Program-made: the position numbers and the translations under genes | The notes under the pieces: model-generated | What the model was told of the DNA's origin: nothing | Database searches by the model: none | Seen by the model: only the letters and a program-made list of their open reading frames with translations | Assembly (NCBI GenBank): GCA_036656795.1 | Contig: JAVXHR010000008.1 | Coordinates: 1 to 64,000 of the forward strand | Origin: CAUPWF01 sp036656795 | Lineage (GTDB): Bacteria > Bacillota > Clostridia > Lachnospirales > Lachnospiraceae | Direction of reading: 5' to 3' | DNA: 64,000 nucleotides | In this document: positions 43,319 to 52,800 of the stretch, one piece after another | Layout: each line of letters opens with the position of its first letter | Numbering within the stretch: position 1 is the first letter of the stretch

Positions 43319-45436
43319 TTATTCCGCTTTACCGGACAATACTTTTTCTTGAACTGATTTTGGTACTGGTTCATATTTTTCAAAGAACATAGAATAGTTA
43401 CCACGTCCTTGAGTTTTTGAACGAAGATCTGTCGAATAGCCAAACATCTCTGACAACGGAACATATCCACGTACAATCTTACCACCACCAAGATCATCCA
43501 TACCTTCAATACGCCCACGGCGAGAGTTAATATCTCCAATAACATCTCCCATGTATTCTTCCGGCATTGTTACTTCTACTTTCATAATTGGTTCAAGAAG
43601 CGCTGGTGCTGCTTTCTTCATCGCATCTTTAAATGCTAAAGAACCCGCAATATGGAATGCCATCTCATTGGAATCGACTTCATGATAAGAACCATCATAT
43701 ACAGTCGCTTTAATACCAACTACTGGGAATCCACCAAGAGAACCTGCTTTTGTAGCTTCTTCAATACCTGCACCTACAGCCGGGATATATTCCTTCGGAA
43801 TTGCTCCACCAACAACTTTAGATTCAAATACGAATAACTCTTCTCCATTGACGTCCATTGGTTCAAATCTAACTTTACAATGTCCGTATTGTCCACGTCC
43901 ACCCGATTGTTTTGCATATTTACTATCCACATCAACAGCTTTTGTAAATGACTCTTTATATGCAACTTGAGGAGCACCTACATTAGCTTCTACCTTAAAT
44001 TCACGAAGAAGTCTATCTACGATAATCTCAAGATGAAGCTCACCCATACCTGCGATAATTGTCTGACCTGTTTCCTGGTCTGTATGCGCGCGAAATGTTG
44101 GATCTTCTTCTGCAAGTTTTGCTAGAGATTCTCCTAATTTGCCTTGTGATGCTTTCGTCTTAGGTTCAATAGCTAATTCAATAACCGGCTCTGGGAATTC
44201 CATGGATTCAAGAATAACCGGATGTTTTTCATCACAGATGGTATCTCCGGTTGTTGTAAGTTTAAACCCTACTGCTGCTGCAATATCTCCCGAATATACT
44301 TTATCAAGTTCTTCTCGCTTGTTAGCATGCATCTGTAAGATACGACCAACACGCTCCTTTTTGCCCTTTGTTGCATTCAATATATAAGAACCGGCATTTA
44401 CAGATCCTGAATAAACTCTGAAATATGCTAGTTTACCAACAAATGGGTCTGTCATAATCTTAAATGCTAAAGCTGAGAATGGTTCTTCATCTGAAGAATG
44501 TCTCACAACTTCATTTCCATCATCATCCACACCTTCAATCGGTGGAATATCAACTGGAGATGGCATATATTCAATGACAGCATCTAATAATTTTTGAACG
44601 CCTCTGTTTCTGTAAGCAGTACCACAACATACAGGAATTGCTGTACATTCGCATGTTCCTTTTCTAAGAGCTGCTTTTAATGCATCATTGGAAGGTTCGT
44701 TCCCATCCAAATACTCCATCATTAAATCATCATCTAATTCACAGATTTTTTCAACCAACTCTGTATGATATAACTCTGCATCATCTGCCATATCTTCTGG
44801 AATAGGTTCGATTGTAATATCATCACCTTTATCATCATGATAGATGTAAGCCTGCATCTCCATCAAGTCTACAACTCCTTGGAAATCATCTTCTTTGCCA
44901 ATTGGTAATTGAAGACAAATTGCATTTTTACCTAATCTTGATTTGATTTGTTCCACGGCACCATAGAAATCTGCACCTAAGATATCCATCTTGTTGATGA
45001 ATGCCATTCTCGGTACATTGTAAGTGTCTGCCTGACGCCATACATTCTCTGATTGTGGCTCTACACCACCCTTTGCACAGAATACACCAACTGCACCATC
45101 AAGTACACGTAGGGAACGTTCTACTTCAACGGTGAAGTCAACGTGACCTGGTGTGTCGATAATGTTGATACGGTGTTCTAATGCTCCGTCTTTTGTTGCA
45201 TTTTCTTTTTGTAATGTCCAGTGACAAGTAGTTGCAGCAGAAGTAATTGTAATACCTCTTTCTTGCTCTTGTTCCATCCAGTCCATTGTGGCATTACCTT
45301 CATGAGTATTACCAATCTTATAATTAACACCGGTATAGTATAAGATACGTTCTGTTAACGTAGTCTTACCAGCATCAATATGAGCCATGATACCGATATT
45401 TCTGGTTCTCTCTAATGGATATTCTCTTCCAGCCAA
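43319..45436 (-). CDS. fusA: Elongation factor G
   Basis: Translocase GTPase, 705 residues, normal. P-loop AHIDAGKTT, switch II DTPGHVDF, NKMD motif. The start is TTG at 45436 after AGGAGGAAAAAATC, unusual for a highly expressed gene. 22 bases after rpsG in the str operon. Confidence 0.98.
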   Translation of the reverse strand: MAGREYPLERTRNIGIMAHIDAGKTTLTERILYYTGVNYKIGNTHEGNATMDWMEQEQERGITITSAATTCHWTLQKENATKDGALEHRINIIDTPGHVDFTVEVERSLRVLDGAVGVFCAKGGVEPQSENVWRQADTYNVPRMAFINKMDILGADFYGAVEQIKSRLGKNAICLQLPIGKEDDFQGVVDLMEMQAYIYHDDKGDDITIEPIPEDMADDAELYHTELVEKICELDDDLMMEYLDGNEPSNDALKAALRKGTCECTAIPVCCGTAYRNRGVQKLLDAVIEYMPSPVDIPPIEGVDDDGNEVVRHSSDEEPFSALAFKIMTDPFVGKLAYFRVYSGSVNAGSYILNATKGKKERVGRILQMHANKREELDKVYSGDIAAAVGFKLTTTGDTICDEKHPVILESMEFPEPVIELAIEPKTKASQGKLGESLAKLAEEDPTFRAHTDQETGQTIIAGMGELHLEIIVDRLLREFKVEANVGAPQVAYKESFTKAVDVDSKYAKQSGGRGQYGHCKVRFEPMDVNGEELFVFESKVVGGAIPKEYIPAVGAGIEEATKAGSLGGFPVVGIKATVYDGSYHEVDSNEMAFHIAGSLAFKDAMKKAAPALLEPIMKVEVTMPEEYMGDVIGDINSRRGRIEGMDDLGGGKIVRGYVPLSEMFGYSTDLRSKTQGRGNYSMFFEKYEPVPKSVQEKVLSGKAE

Positions 45437-45458
45437 GATTTTTTCCTCCTATACTATA

Positions 45459-45929
45459 CTAGAAACGGTAGTGAGCAAATGCTTTATTTGCTTCTGCCAT
45501 TTTGTGCATGTCTTCTTTCTTCTTTACAGATGCGCCGGTATTATTTGCTGCATCCATAAGCTCATTGCCTAATCTATCTTCCATTGTCTTTTCGCCTCTT
45601 TTGCGAGAATACAATGTAAGCCAGCGAAGTGCTAACGCCTGTCTTCTATCAGGTCTTACTTCGATAGGTACTTGATATGTTGCCCCACCGATACGTCTTG
45701 CCTTAACTTCTAGAACTGGCATGATATTTGCCATAGCTTCCTCAAATACTTCGATAGCCGGCTTTTCTGTTTTCGTAGCAATCTTATCAAATGCTCCGTA
45801 TACAATCTTTTGTGCTACACCTTTCTTACCATCTAACATGATGTTATTGATAAGTTTGGTAACCACTTTATTGTTGTACATTGGATCCGCCAATACGTCT
45901 CTTTTTTGATTATGTCCTTTACGTGGCAC
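45459..45929 (-). CDS. rpsG: 30S ribosomal protein S7
   Basis: Primary 16S rRNA-binding protein of the small-subunit head, 156 residues, complete (MPRKGHNQKRDVLADPMYNN; RRIGGATYQVPIEVRPDRR). GTG start after AAGGAGGGAAG. Confidence 0.98.
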   Translation of the reverse strand: MPRKGHNQKRDVLADPMYNNKVVTKLINNIMLDGKKGVAQKIVYGAFDKIATKTEKPAIEVFEEAMANIMPVLEVKARRIGGATYQVPIEVRPDRRQALALRWLTLYSRKRGEKTMEDRLGNELMDAANNTGASVKKKEDMHKMAEANKAFAHYRF

Positions 45930-46017
45930 GGTTCTTCCCTCCTTAATTATAATTCCGAAATTTTCATTTCGTTCGAATTAATTCATCGGTACTCACACAG
46001 TCTAATGTATGTTTTCG

Positions 46018-46061
46018 TGCGGGACATAATGGATAAATCATCTATTATATATTAACCCGCA
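46018..46061 (-). other. Hairpin in the rpsL-rpsG spacer
   Basis: TGCGGG (46018-46023) pairs with CCCGCA (46056-46061), with an inner ATAAT/ATTAT match. The 200-base spacer is long. In E. coli, S7 represses translation by binding this intergenic region, so a regulatory RNA structure is possible here; not demonstrated. Confidence 0.3.
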
Positions 46062-46129
46062 ACCTACAGGAATCATAGTTCTGTTTGTGATACGATATTA
46101 CTTTAGTTTCTTATACGCTTACTTATTTC

Positions 46130-46549
46130 TTACTTTGCGTCTTTTGGTCTTTTAGCACCATATTTTGAACGTGCTTGTCTTCTCTTTGCAACACCTGCTG
46201 TATCAAGTGTTCCACGAACGATATGGTATCTTGTACCTGGTAAATCCTTTACTCTACCACCACGGATAAGAACAACACTATGTTCTTGAAGGTTATGACC
46301 TTCTCCTGGGATATAGCTAGTTACTTCAATACCGTTTGAAAGACGAACTCTGGCAATCTTTCTAAGTGCTGAGTTTGGTTTCTTAGGTGTAGCTGTTTTT
46401 ACTGCTGTACATACACCTCTTTTGTGTGGTGCTGAAACATCAGTAGCTCTTTTGTGTAAAGAGTTGTAACCTTTCTGAAGAGCTGGTGCCGTTGACTTTT
46501 TTGTAGAAGTTTGACGTCCTTTTCTTACTAACTGGTTAAATGTTGGCAT
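46130..46549 (-). CDS. rpsL: 30S ribosomal protein S12
   Basis: Decoding-centre protein, 139 residues from ATG at 46549 (AGGAGGTGAAAAG upstream). Wild-type PKKPNSALRK and GGRVKDLPG streptomycin-site segments; no resistance substitution seen. First gene of rpsL-rpsG-fusA-tuf. Confidence 0.98.
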   Translation of the reverse strand: MPTFNQLVRKGRQTSTKKSTAPALQKGYNSLHKRATDVSAPHKRGVCTAVKTATPKKPNSALRKIARVRLSNGIEVTSYIPGEGHNLQEHSVVLIRGGRVKDLPGTRYHIVRGTLDTAGVAKRRQARSKYGAKRPKDAK

Positions 46550-46645
46550 TCTTTTCACCTCCTATGGTTTCTGTTTGGTTGCTGTTAAACATTTCTGTCT
46601 AATAAGCGCACAAAAACAACAACGCATTTCTGTGCACGCTAAATC

Positions 46646-46674
46646 ATTTTATTACTATTCTTCTCTCATGTCAA
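46646..46674 (-). promoter_or_regulatory. Promoter of str operon
   Basis: Minus-strand TTGACA (46674-46669), 17-base spacer, TAAAAT (46651-46646), about 90 bases upstream of rpsL. Confidence 0.85.
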
Positions 46675-46699
46675 GCCTTATCCTGAAAACAAATATTTT

Positions 46700-47269
46700 T
46701 TACAATCCTAAGGTGTCTGAAATTGCGCACATCTCTTCTAATGCAATATCTACAAATTCCTCCAATGTCATACCTGTAAACTCAATTGCTTCCATATAAT
46801 CACGATTTGCACCTGATGCAAAACGCAATTCATTAAATCGTTTCAATACCGATTTTTTCTTCACACTGGCAAGTTTTTTATCTGGATAAATCTGAGCAAC
46901 GGCTTTACAGAATCCACTCATTGGATCCGCTGCCAATACTGCATATTGAATTGTAGTCTTTGCTTTCACACCACTTTTGGGATTGTGTGCACAGATTGCA
47001 CCGAATAAAACCGGATCTTCTATTCCTTCTTTTTTTAATAATTCAACAGACGTTGGACCATGAACACTTAAATCATTTTTCCAATCACATTGTTCTTCAT
47101 CTAAATCATGAAGCAATCCCACAACTCCCCAATACTCTTCTTCTCCCGGCGCCAACTTTTTAGCTAAACCTTTCATGATTGCCTCTACTGCATAAGAATG
47201 TTGAATATAGTTTTCTCCTTTCATATACTTTAATAGTATCTCATGTGCCTGTTCTCTGTTTATGCTCAT
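46700..47269 (-). CDS. HD-domain protein
   Basis: A 189-residue HD-superfamily phosphohydrolase-like protein. Metal-binding His/Asp pairs are visible at IQHSYAV and GLLHDLDEEQ, with later CAHNP. ATG at 47269 overlaps the ribokinase stop (TAATG) with CAGGAGGTAAG upstream. Substrate unknown; many such proteins act on nucleotides or phosphates. Coupling to ribokinase suggests shared expression, not necessarily shared pathway. Confidence 0.8.
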   Translation of the reverse strand: MSINREQAHEILLKYMKGENYIQHSYAVEAIMKGLAKKLAPGEEEYWGVVGLLHDLDEEQCDWKNDLSVHGPTSVELLKKEGIEDPVLFGAICAHNPKSGVKAKTTIQYAVLAADPMSGFCKAVAQIYPDKKLASVKKKSVLKRFNELRFASGANRDYMEAIEFTGMTLEEFVDIALEEMCAISDTLGL

Positions 47270-48180
47270 TATCTTACCTCCTGATTTTGAAACATATATT
47301 TTATACATTCCTGAACTTCTTCTTTCGTTGGCATTCCTGTCTGGGCACCAAACTTTTCAATAGACAAGCTTGCCGCTACATTTGCATAATTCAGTGCCTC
47401 TTCTATTGTATCACCTTCTACCACGCGAACCGTAAAAGCGCCATTCAGAGTATCTCCTGCTCCTGTTGTATCTACCACCTTTGTTTTACGTGCCGGAACC
47501 AGCAACAACTCTCCCGTTTTAAGACAAGTTGCAACGCCTTTGGCGCCCTGTGTAATTAATAATTTCTCAGGATATTTTTTTAACAGCTCTTCTGTAGTTA
47601 GTTCTTCTCCAAATAATATAACTGCCTCATGTTCATTGGGTGTTAGATACGTTACTTTCTCTATCGTTTCTTTTTTTAGTGCTCTTGCAGGTGCCGGATT
47701 CAACACCATCTTTACTTTATGTTCATAGCAGATTCCCACCACATATTCTATGGTTTCTAAGGGAATCTCATGTTGTAGCACTACCATATCCGATTGTAAC
47801 AACTCTTGCTTAATGGAATCTATATATGGGATATCAACCTTACTATTAGCACCGGACACAACAATAATTGTGTTATCATTCTCTCCCACGGTAATCAGCG
47901 CTACTCCTGTTGGTTCGTCTTCCACTACATGAATATGCTCCGTTTGAATGCCATGGGATTTTAAATTTTCAACCAGCGTCTCCCCCGCACCATCATTGCC
48001 AACACACCCGAACATCTCCACTTCTCCACCAAGTTTTGCCATAGCTACTGCCTGATTGGCACCTTTTCCACCGGGAATATAGTGAAGCGTATCACCTAAG
48101 AGAGTTTCTCCTTTCAACGGGATTCTTTCCGCCGTAACGGTCATGTCCATATTAATACTTCCTACAACTGATATCTTCAT
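47269..48180 (-). CDS. rbsK: Ribokinase
   Basis: PfkB-family kinase converting D-ribose to ribose 5-phosphate, 303 residues. N-terminal GSINMD (7-12) and GGKGANQAVAMAKLGG (about 37-52), C-terminal catalytic DTTGAGDTLNGAF. No ribose transporter is linked here; it is coupled to an HD-domain gene, so it could act in nucleoside salvage. Confidence 0.93.
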   Translation of the reverse strand: MKISVVGSINMDMTVTAERIPLKGETLLGDTLHYIPGGKGANQAVAMAKLGGEVEMFGCVGNDGAGETLVENLKSHGIQTEHIHVVEDEPTGVALITVGENDNTIIVVSGANSKVDIPYIDSIKQELLQSDMVVLQHEIPLETIEYVVGICYEHKVKMVLNPAPARALKKETIEKVTYLTPNEHEAVILFGEELTTEELLKKYPEKLLITQGAKGVATCLKTGELLLVPARKTKVVDTTGAGDTLNGAFTVRVVEGDTIEEALNYANVAASLSIEKFGAQTGMPTKEEVQECIKYMFQNQEVR

Positions 48181-48323
48181 ACACTTCTCCTTTTTGGGAT
48201 TACTGTTTTTTATGCAATATTTTTGTGTTCACTATCTTCTATTATCGCATAAATTCTTTTGAATTTCATTATTTTTTTATATTTTGCGGATCTTAACCGA
48301 TGTTTTCACGTCTTTTTTGCATG

Positions 48324-48362
48324 AAAAACCACCGCACTAACTTTTTACAGTTAATCCGGTGG
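48324..48362 (-). terminator. Terminator of M24 peptidase gene
   Basis: Minus-strand CCACCGG.../..CGGTGG stem (48362-48329) with inner TTAACTG/AGTTAG pairing, followed by TTTTTC. Confidence 0.8.
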
Positions 48363-48387
48363 CCCTCTTTAGATATATATGTAATTT

Positions 48388-49473
48388 CTATGCTTCTGGA
48401 ACAACAATAATATCTTTTGTATAATGATTCAATACTTCACAACCATCTTCTGTTGTGATTACAAGGTCTTCAATACGAACTCCGATACCTTCATCAGCAA
48501 GATAGATTCCCGGCTCTACAGAGAAACATTGTCCTGGTTTGATGATGTCTTCATTTACAGAAGATACATCTCCAAATTCATGATCTTCAAGACCACAAGA
48601 ATGTCCTGTTCTATGTGTAAAGTATTTACCATATCCTTTTTCTTCGATATAATTTCTGCAAGCCAAATCTACGTCCATCATTCTGTTGCCCGGCTTTGCA
48701 GCTGCAATACCACGTAAGTTAGCTTCTAATACGATATTATAAATCTCTTTTTGTCTTTCAGACACTTCACCGATAAATACAGTTCTTGTCATATCTGAAG
48801 CATAATTATCTTTGAATCCACCAATATCAATTACAACACAATCTCCATGTTTTCCTTTTGAATTATCTGTGCAATGATGTGGATCAGCTGCATTTCTTTC
48901 ATAAGCTGTAATTGGATCAAAAGAAACATCATCTACGCCTAATTCTTTGTAGATTTCACGAACTTTTGCATCTAATTCCATCTCTGTAAGTCCTTTTGCT
49001 ACCCATGGGATAACCTTGTCCATTGCTAAGTCATTCAATCTTGAAGATTCGCGTAATAGTGCCTTTTCTTCATCATCTTTAATCATTCTTACATAGTCAA
49101 CAATCATAGAACCATTGACAAATTTACTTCCACCACCTAATTCTTGAAGTCTTAGCAAGAATTTTGATGGCCAAGTTTTATCGATACCCATTACTTTGTC
49201 ATGGTCAACAAAATGGCTCATCATCTCAACACCATCTTGAATATCGTTGTACCATACAATTTCAACGCCTAGATCTTTATCTTGTGGAAACAATTCATTA
49301 ATCATGATTTTATGATTCCCATTTTCATTAAGGTAAAGTGCTAATAGTCTTTCATTTGGATGAATCCAAGCTCCTGTCAAGTAAAAAACTGCTGTTGGGT
49401 CAGAGATAATCATCTGAGGAACCCCTTGTTCTTTCATTGCTTTTAATATACGTCCTACTTTATTTGCATCCAT
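48388..49473 (-). CDS. M24-family Xaa-Pro aminopeptidase/dipeptidase
   Basis: Dimetal peptidase cleaving X-Pro peptide bonds, 361 residues. The N-terminal creatinase-like domain is at about 1-130; the catalytic pita-bread domain holds metal ligands in VVIDIGGFKDNYASDMTRT (two Asp), HRTGHSCGLEDHEFG (His), VEPGIYL (Glu) and VRIEDLV (Glu). Start after GAGGAGG. Own promoter and terminator. Confidence 0.93.
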   Translation of the reverse strand: MDANKVGRILKAMKEQGVPQMIISDPTAVFYLTGAWIHPNERLLALYLNENGNHKIMINELFPQDKDLGVEIVWYNDIQDGVEMMSHFVDHDKVMGIDKTWPSKFLLRLQELGGGSKFVNGSMIVDYVRMIKDDEEKALLRESSRLNDLAMDKVIPWVAKGLTEMELDAKVREIYKELGVDDVSFDPITAYERNAADPHHCTDNSKGKHGDCVVIDIGGFKDNYASDMTRTVFIGEVSERQKEIYNIVLEANLRGIAAAKPGNRMMDVDLACRNYIEEKGYGKYFTHRTGHSCGLEDHEFGDVSSVNEDIIKPGQCFSVEPGIYLADEGIGVRIEDLVITTEDGCEVLNHYTKDIIVVPEA

Positions 49474-49500
49474 GTTTCATATGCCTCCTCGCATTTTTTT

Positions 49501-49559
49501 GTTGGTATATTTGACCAACATGCCTATATAAGTGTATAATTTTTTAAGCATTATGTCAA
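49501..49559 (-). promoter_or_regulatory. Promoter and downstream palindrome of M24 peptidase gene
   Basis: Minus-strand TTGACA (49559-49554), 17-base spacer, TACACT (49536-49531). At about the transcription start lies GTTGGT-N7-ACCAAC (49501-49519), a candidate repressor site. Confidence 0.65.
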
Positions 49560-49591
49560 TATCTTTTGCGTTGGATTTTTTGATTTTTAAG

Positions 49592-49759
49592 TTATTTTTT
49601 TTCGTTTTTTTTCGCATTACATTTTGTTTCACAATTATTGCAATTTCCACTGCATCCACAACCAAATCTTCCACTTTGATGTCTTTGAATCACTCGAATT
49701 ATATTCCAGATCACAACCACAATTGCCAGCACTCCAATTACAATATCTATCCATTTCAA
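49592..49759 (-). CDS. FeoB-associated Cys-rich membrane protein-like small protein
   Basis: A 55-residue protein starting at TTG 49759 with AGGAGGAGA upstream. One hydrophobic helix (DIVIGVLAIVVVIWNIIRVI, residues 5-24) is followed by a Cys cluster CGCSGNCNNCETKC (34-47) and a Lys-rich tail. This matches the FeoB-associated family, usually found beside ferrous-iron transporters. No feoB is near; it follows rpoC on the same strand after a terminator. Confidence 0.75.
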   Translation of the reverse strand: MKWIDIVIGVLAIVVVIWNIIRVIQRHQSGRFGCGCSGNCNNCETKCNAKKNEKK

Positions 49760-49783
49760 TCTGCATCTCCTCCTATTTTTATA

Positions 49784-49823
49784 ATTGAGAAAGAACCACT
49801 ACATATATTATGCAATGGTTCTT
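49784..49823 (-). terminator. Terminator of rpoBC
   Basis: Minus-strand AAGAACCA (49823-49816) / TGGTTCTT (49798-49791) stem, T-rich tail, ten bases after rpoC. Confidence 0.7.
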
Positions 49824-49833
49824 AAGAAACTCT

Positions 49834-52800
49834 TTATTCTGTAACTTCTAATATCTCTTCTGTTTCCACAATCTCTTCTATGGTTATATCCATATCTGCA
49901 GTGGTTGTTTCTTCTACCGATTCTTTCATATCTTCCGGCTCTTTTACACTCTCAGATATCTCTGCCATGGCAACACCTGTATCTAACTTTACATCACGAT
50001 ACTTGCGCATACCTGTACCCGCTGGGATTAATTTACCAATGATTACATTCTCTTTCAATCCAATCAATGGGTCAACTTTTCCTTTAATTGCCGCTTCAGT
50101 CAGAACCTTGGTTGTCTCCTGGAATGATGCTGCGGATAAGAACGAATTGGTTGCCAAAGATGCTTTTGTAATACCAAGCATCACTTGTTCCCCTGTTGCT
50201 AGTTCTTTTCCTTCTTCTTCCAATTTAGCATTAATATCGATAAAGTCTAGATTATCTATCATCGCACCTGGTAAGAATGCCGCATCGCCATTTTCTTCTA
50301 CTCGTATCTTCTTAAGCATCTGACGTACAATTACTTCAATATGCTTATCATTAATCTCAACACCTTGCAGACGATATACACGTTGTACTTCTTGAATCAT
50401 GTAATCTTGCACTGCACGAACACCTTTAATCTTCAAGATATCGTGTGGATTGACGCTACCTTCTGTAAGTTCATCACCAGCTCCTAATTCCACACCGTCT
50501 TGAATCTTAATTCTAGAACCATAAGGAATTAAATATGCTTTGGACTCTCCTGTTTTTTCATTTGTTACAATAATTTCACGTTTCTTCTTTGTATCATTAA
50601 TAACAGCAGTTCCACCAAATTCCGTAATAATTGCAAGTCCTTTTGGCTTTCTTGCCTCAAAAAGTTCCTCAACACGAGGAAGACCCTGTGTAATATCATC
50701 TCCGGCAACACCACCTGTATGGAATGTACGCATGGTAAGTTGTGTTCCGGGTTCTCCGATAGATTGAGCCGCAATAATACCCACTGCTTCACCTACCTGT
50801 ACCGGTTCTCCTGTAGCCATGTTGGATCCATAACATTTTGCGCAGACACCTACATGTGACTTGCAAGACAGAATCGTACGAATCTTAATCTCTGTCAATG
50901 GTTTTTTCTTTGCATTCACACCAGTAGTCATAATGGCTTCTGCACGTCTTGGGGTAATCATATGATTTGCCTTAATCAGCACATTGCCTTTTTTATCTTT
51001 AATTGTTTCGCAAGAATAACGTCCTGTAATACGTTCCTGCAATCCTTCAATCTCTTCATTTCCATCCATAAATGCTTTTACATACATTCCCGGAATCTCT
51101 TCTCCTACAGGAGTACAATCTACTTCACGGATAATCAAATCCTGAGATACATCTACCAAACGTCTTGTAAGGTATCCTGAATCCGCAGTACGAAGTGCTG
51201 TATCTGAAAGTCCTTTACGTGCACCATGGGCCGACATAAAGTACTCCAATACATCAAGTCCCTCACGGAAGTTAGATTTGATTGGCAACTCAATCGTACG
51301 TCCAGATGTATCCGCCATCAATCCACGCATACCGGCAAGCTGTTTAATCTGCTTGTCAGAACCACGGGCTCCTGAATCTGCCATCATAAAGATATTGTTA
51401 TACTTATCAAGTCCCGATAATAACGCTTCTGTAAGTACATCATCTGTTGCTTTCCAAGTTTCCACAACTTCTTTATAACGTTCTTCTTCTGTAATAAGCC
51501 CACGTTTATAGTTTACAGATATCTTATCAACCGTATCTTGCGCTTGCGCAATCAGTTCAGGCTTCTGAGGTGGAACTGTCATGTCAGAGATAGATACTGT
51601 CATAGCTGCTTTGGTAGAATATTTATATCCGGTTGCCTTAATATCATCTAACACTTCTGCCGTTCTTGTTGCGCCATGTGTGTTAATCACTTTTTCAAGA
51701 ATCTGTTTTGCCTGTTTTTTACCTACGTGGAAATCAACTTCCAGTAACAATTCATTACCTTCTACACTACGGTCTACAAATCCTAGATCCTGTGGTATTA
51801 TTTCATTGAAAATAAATCTCCCCAATGTAGATGATACCATTCCAGTCTTCTCTGTTCCGTCCATTAATGTCTTGGTTACACGTATTTTAATTGCAGAATG
51901 AAGTGTAATAACATCATTTTCATATGCAAGAATTGCTTCATTTAGATTTTTGAAGTATTTTCCTTCTCCTTTAACGCCCTGTCTTTCCTGTGTCAAATAA
52001 TAGATACCAAGAACCATATCCTGTGACGGAACCGCAACCGGTCCACCATCGGATGGTTTTAATAAGTTGTTTGGTGACAATAAAAGGAATCGACATTCTG
52101 CCTGTGCTTCTACTGATAACGGAAGATGGACAGCCATCTGGTCACCATCAAAATCCGCATTGTATGCAGTACATACAAGTGGGTGCAATTTAATTGCTTT
52201 ACCTTCTACCAGAATTGGTTCAAATGCTTGGATTCCCAATCGATGGAGTGTGGGCGCACGGTTTAGCATAACCGGATGCTCTTTGATAACATCTTCTAAT
52301 ACGTCCCATACTTCCGGTTGTAGACGTTCTACCATCTTCTTAGCATTTTTAATATTGTGAGCCGTTCCATTTCCTACTAATTCTTTCATAACAAATGGCT
52401 TAAATAATTCAATTGCCATCTCTTTTGGAAGACCACATTGATATATCTTTAATTCCGGTCCTACTACGATAACAGAACGTCCTGAATAATCCACACGTTT
52501 TCCGAGTAAATTCTGACGGAAACGTCCCGACTTTCCTTTTAGCATGTCAGATAAAGACTTCAGCGCACGATTTCCCGGTCCTGTTACCGGACGTCCACGA
52601 CGACCATTATCAATCAAAGCATCTACCGCTTCTTGTAACATTCTCTTCTCATTGCGCACAATAATGTCCGGAGCCCCTAATTCTAATAATCTCTTTAGAC
52701 GATTGTTACGGTTTATAATTCTCCTGTATAAATCATTCAAATCAGAAGTAGCAAAACGTCCACCATCTAATTGAACCATAGGTCGCAAATCTGGTGGTAT

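Noticed and set aside
49477..49674. Minus-strand 65-residue frame overlapping the small Cys-rich gene
   Set aside because: Different frame, Lys-rich composition and no site; the TTG-started Cys-rich frame is better supported.
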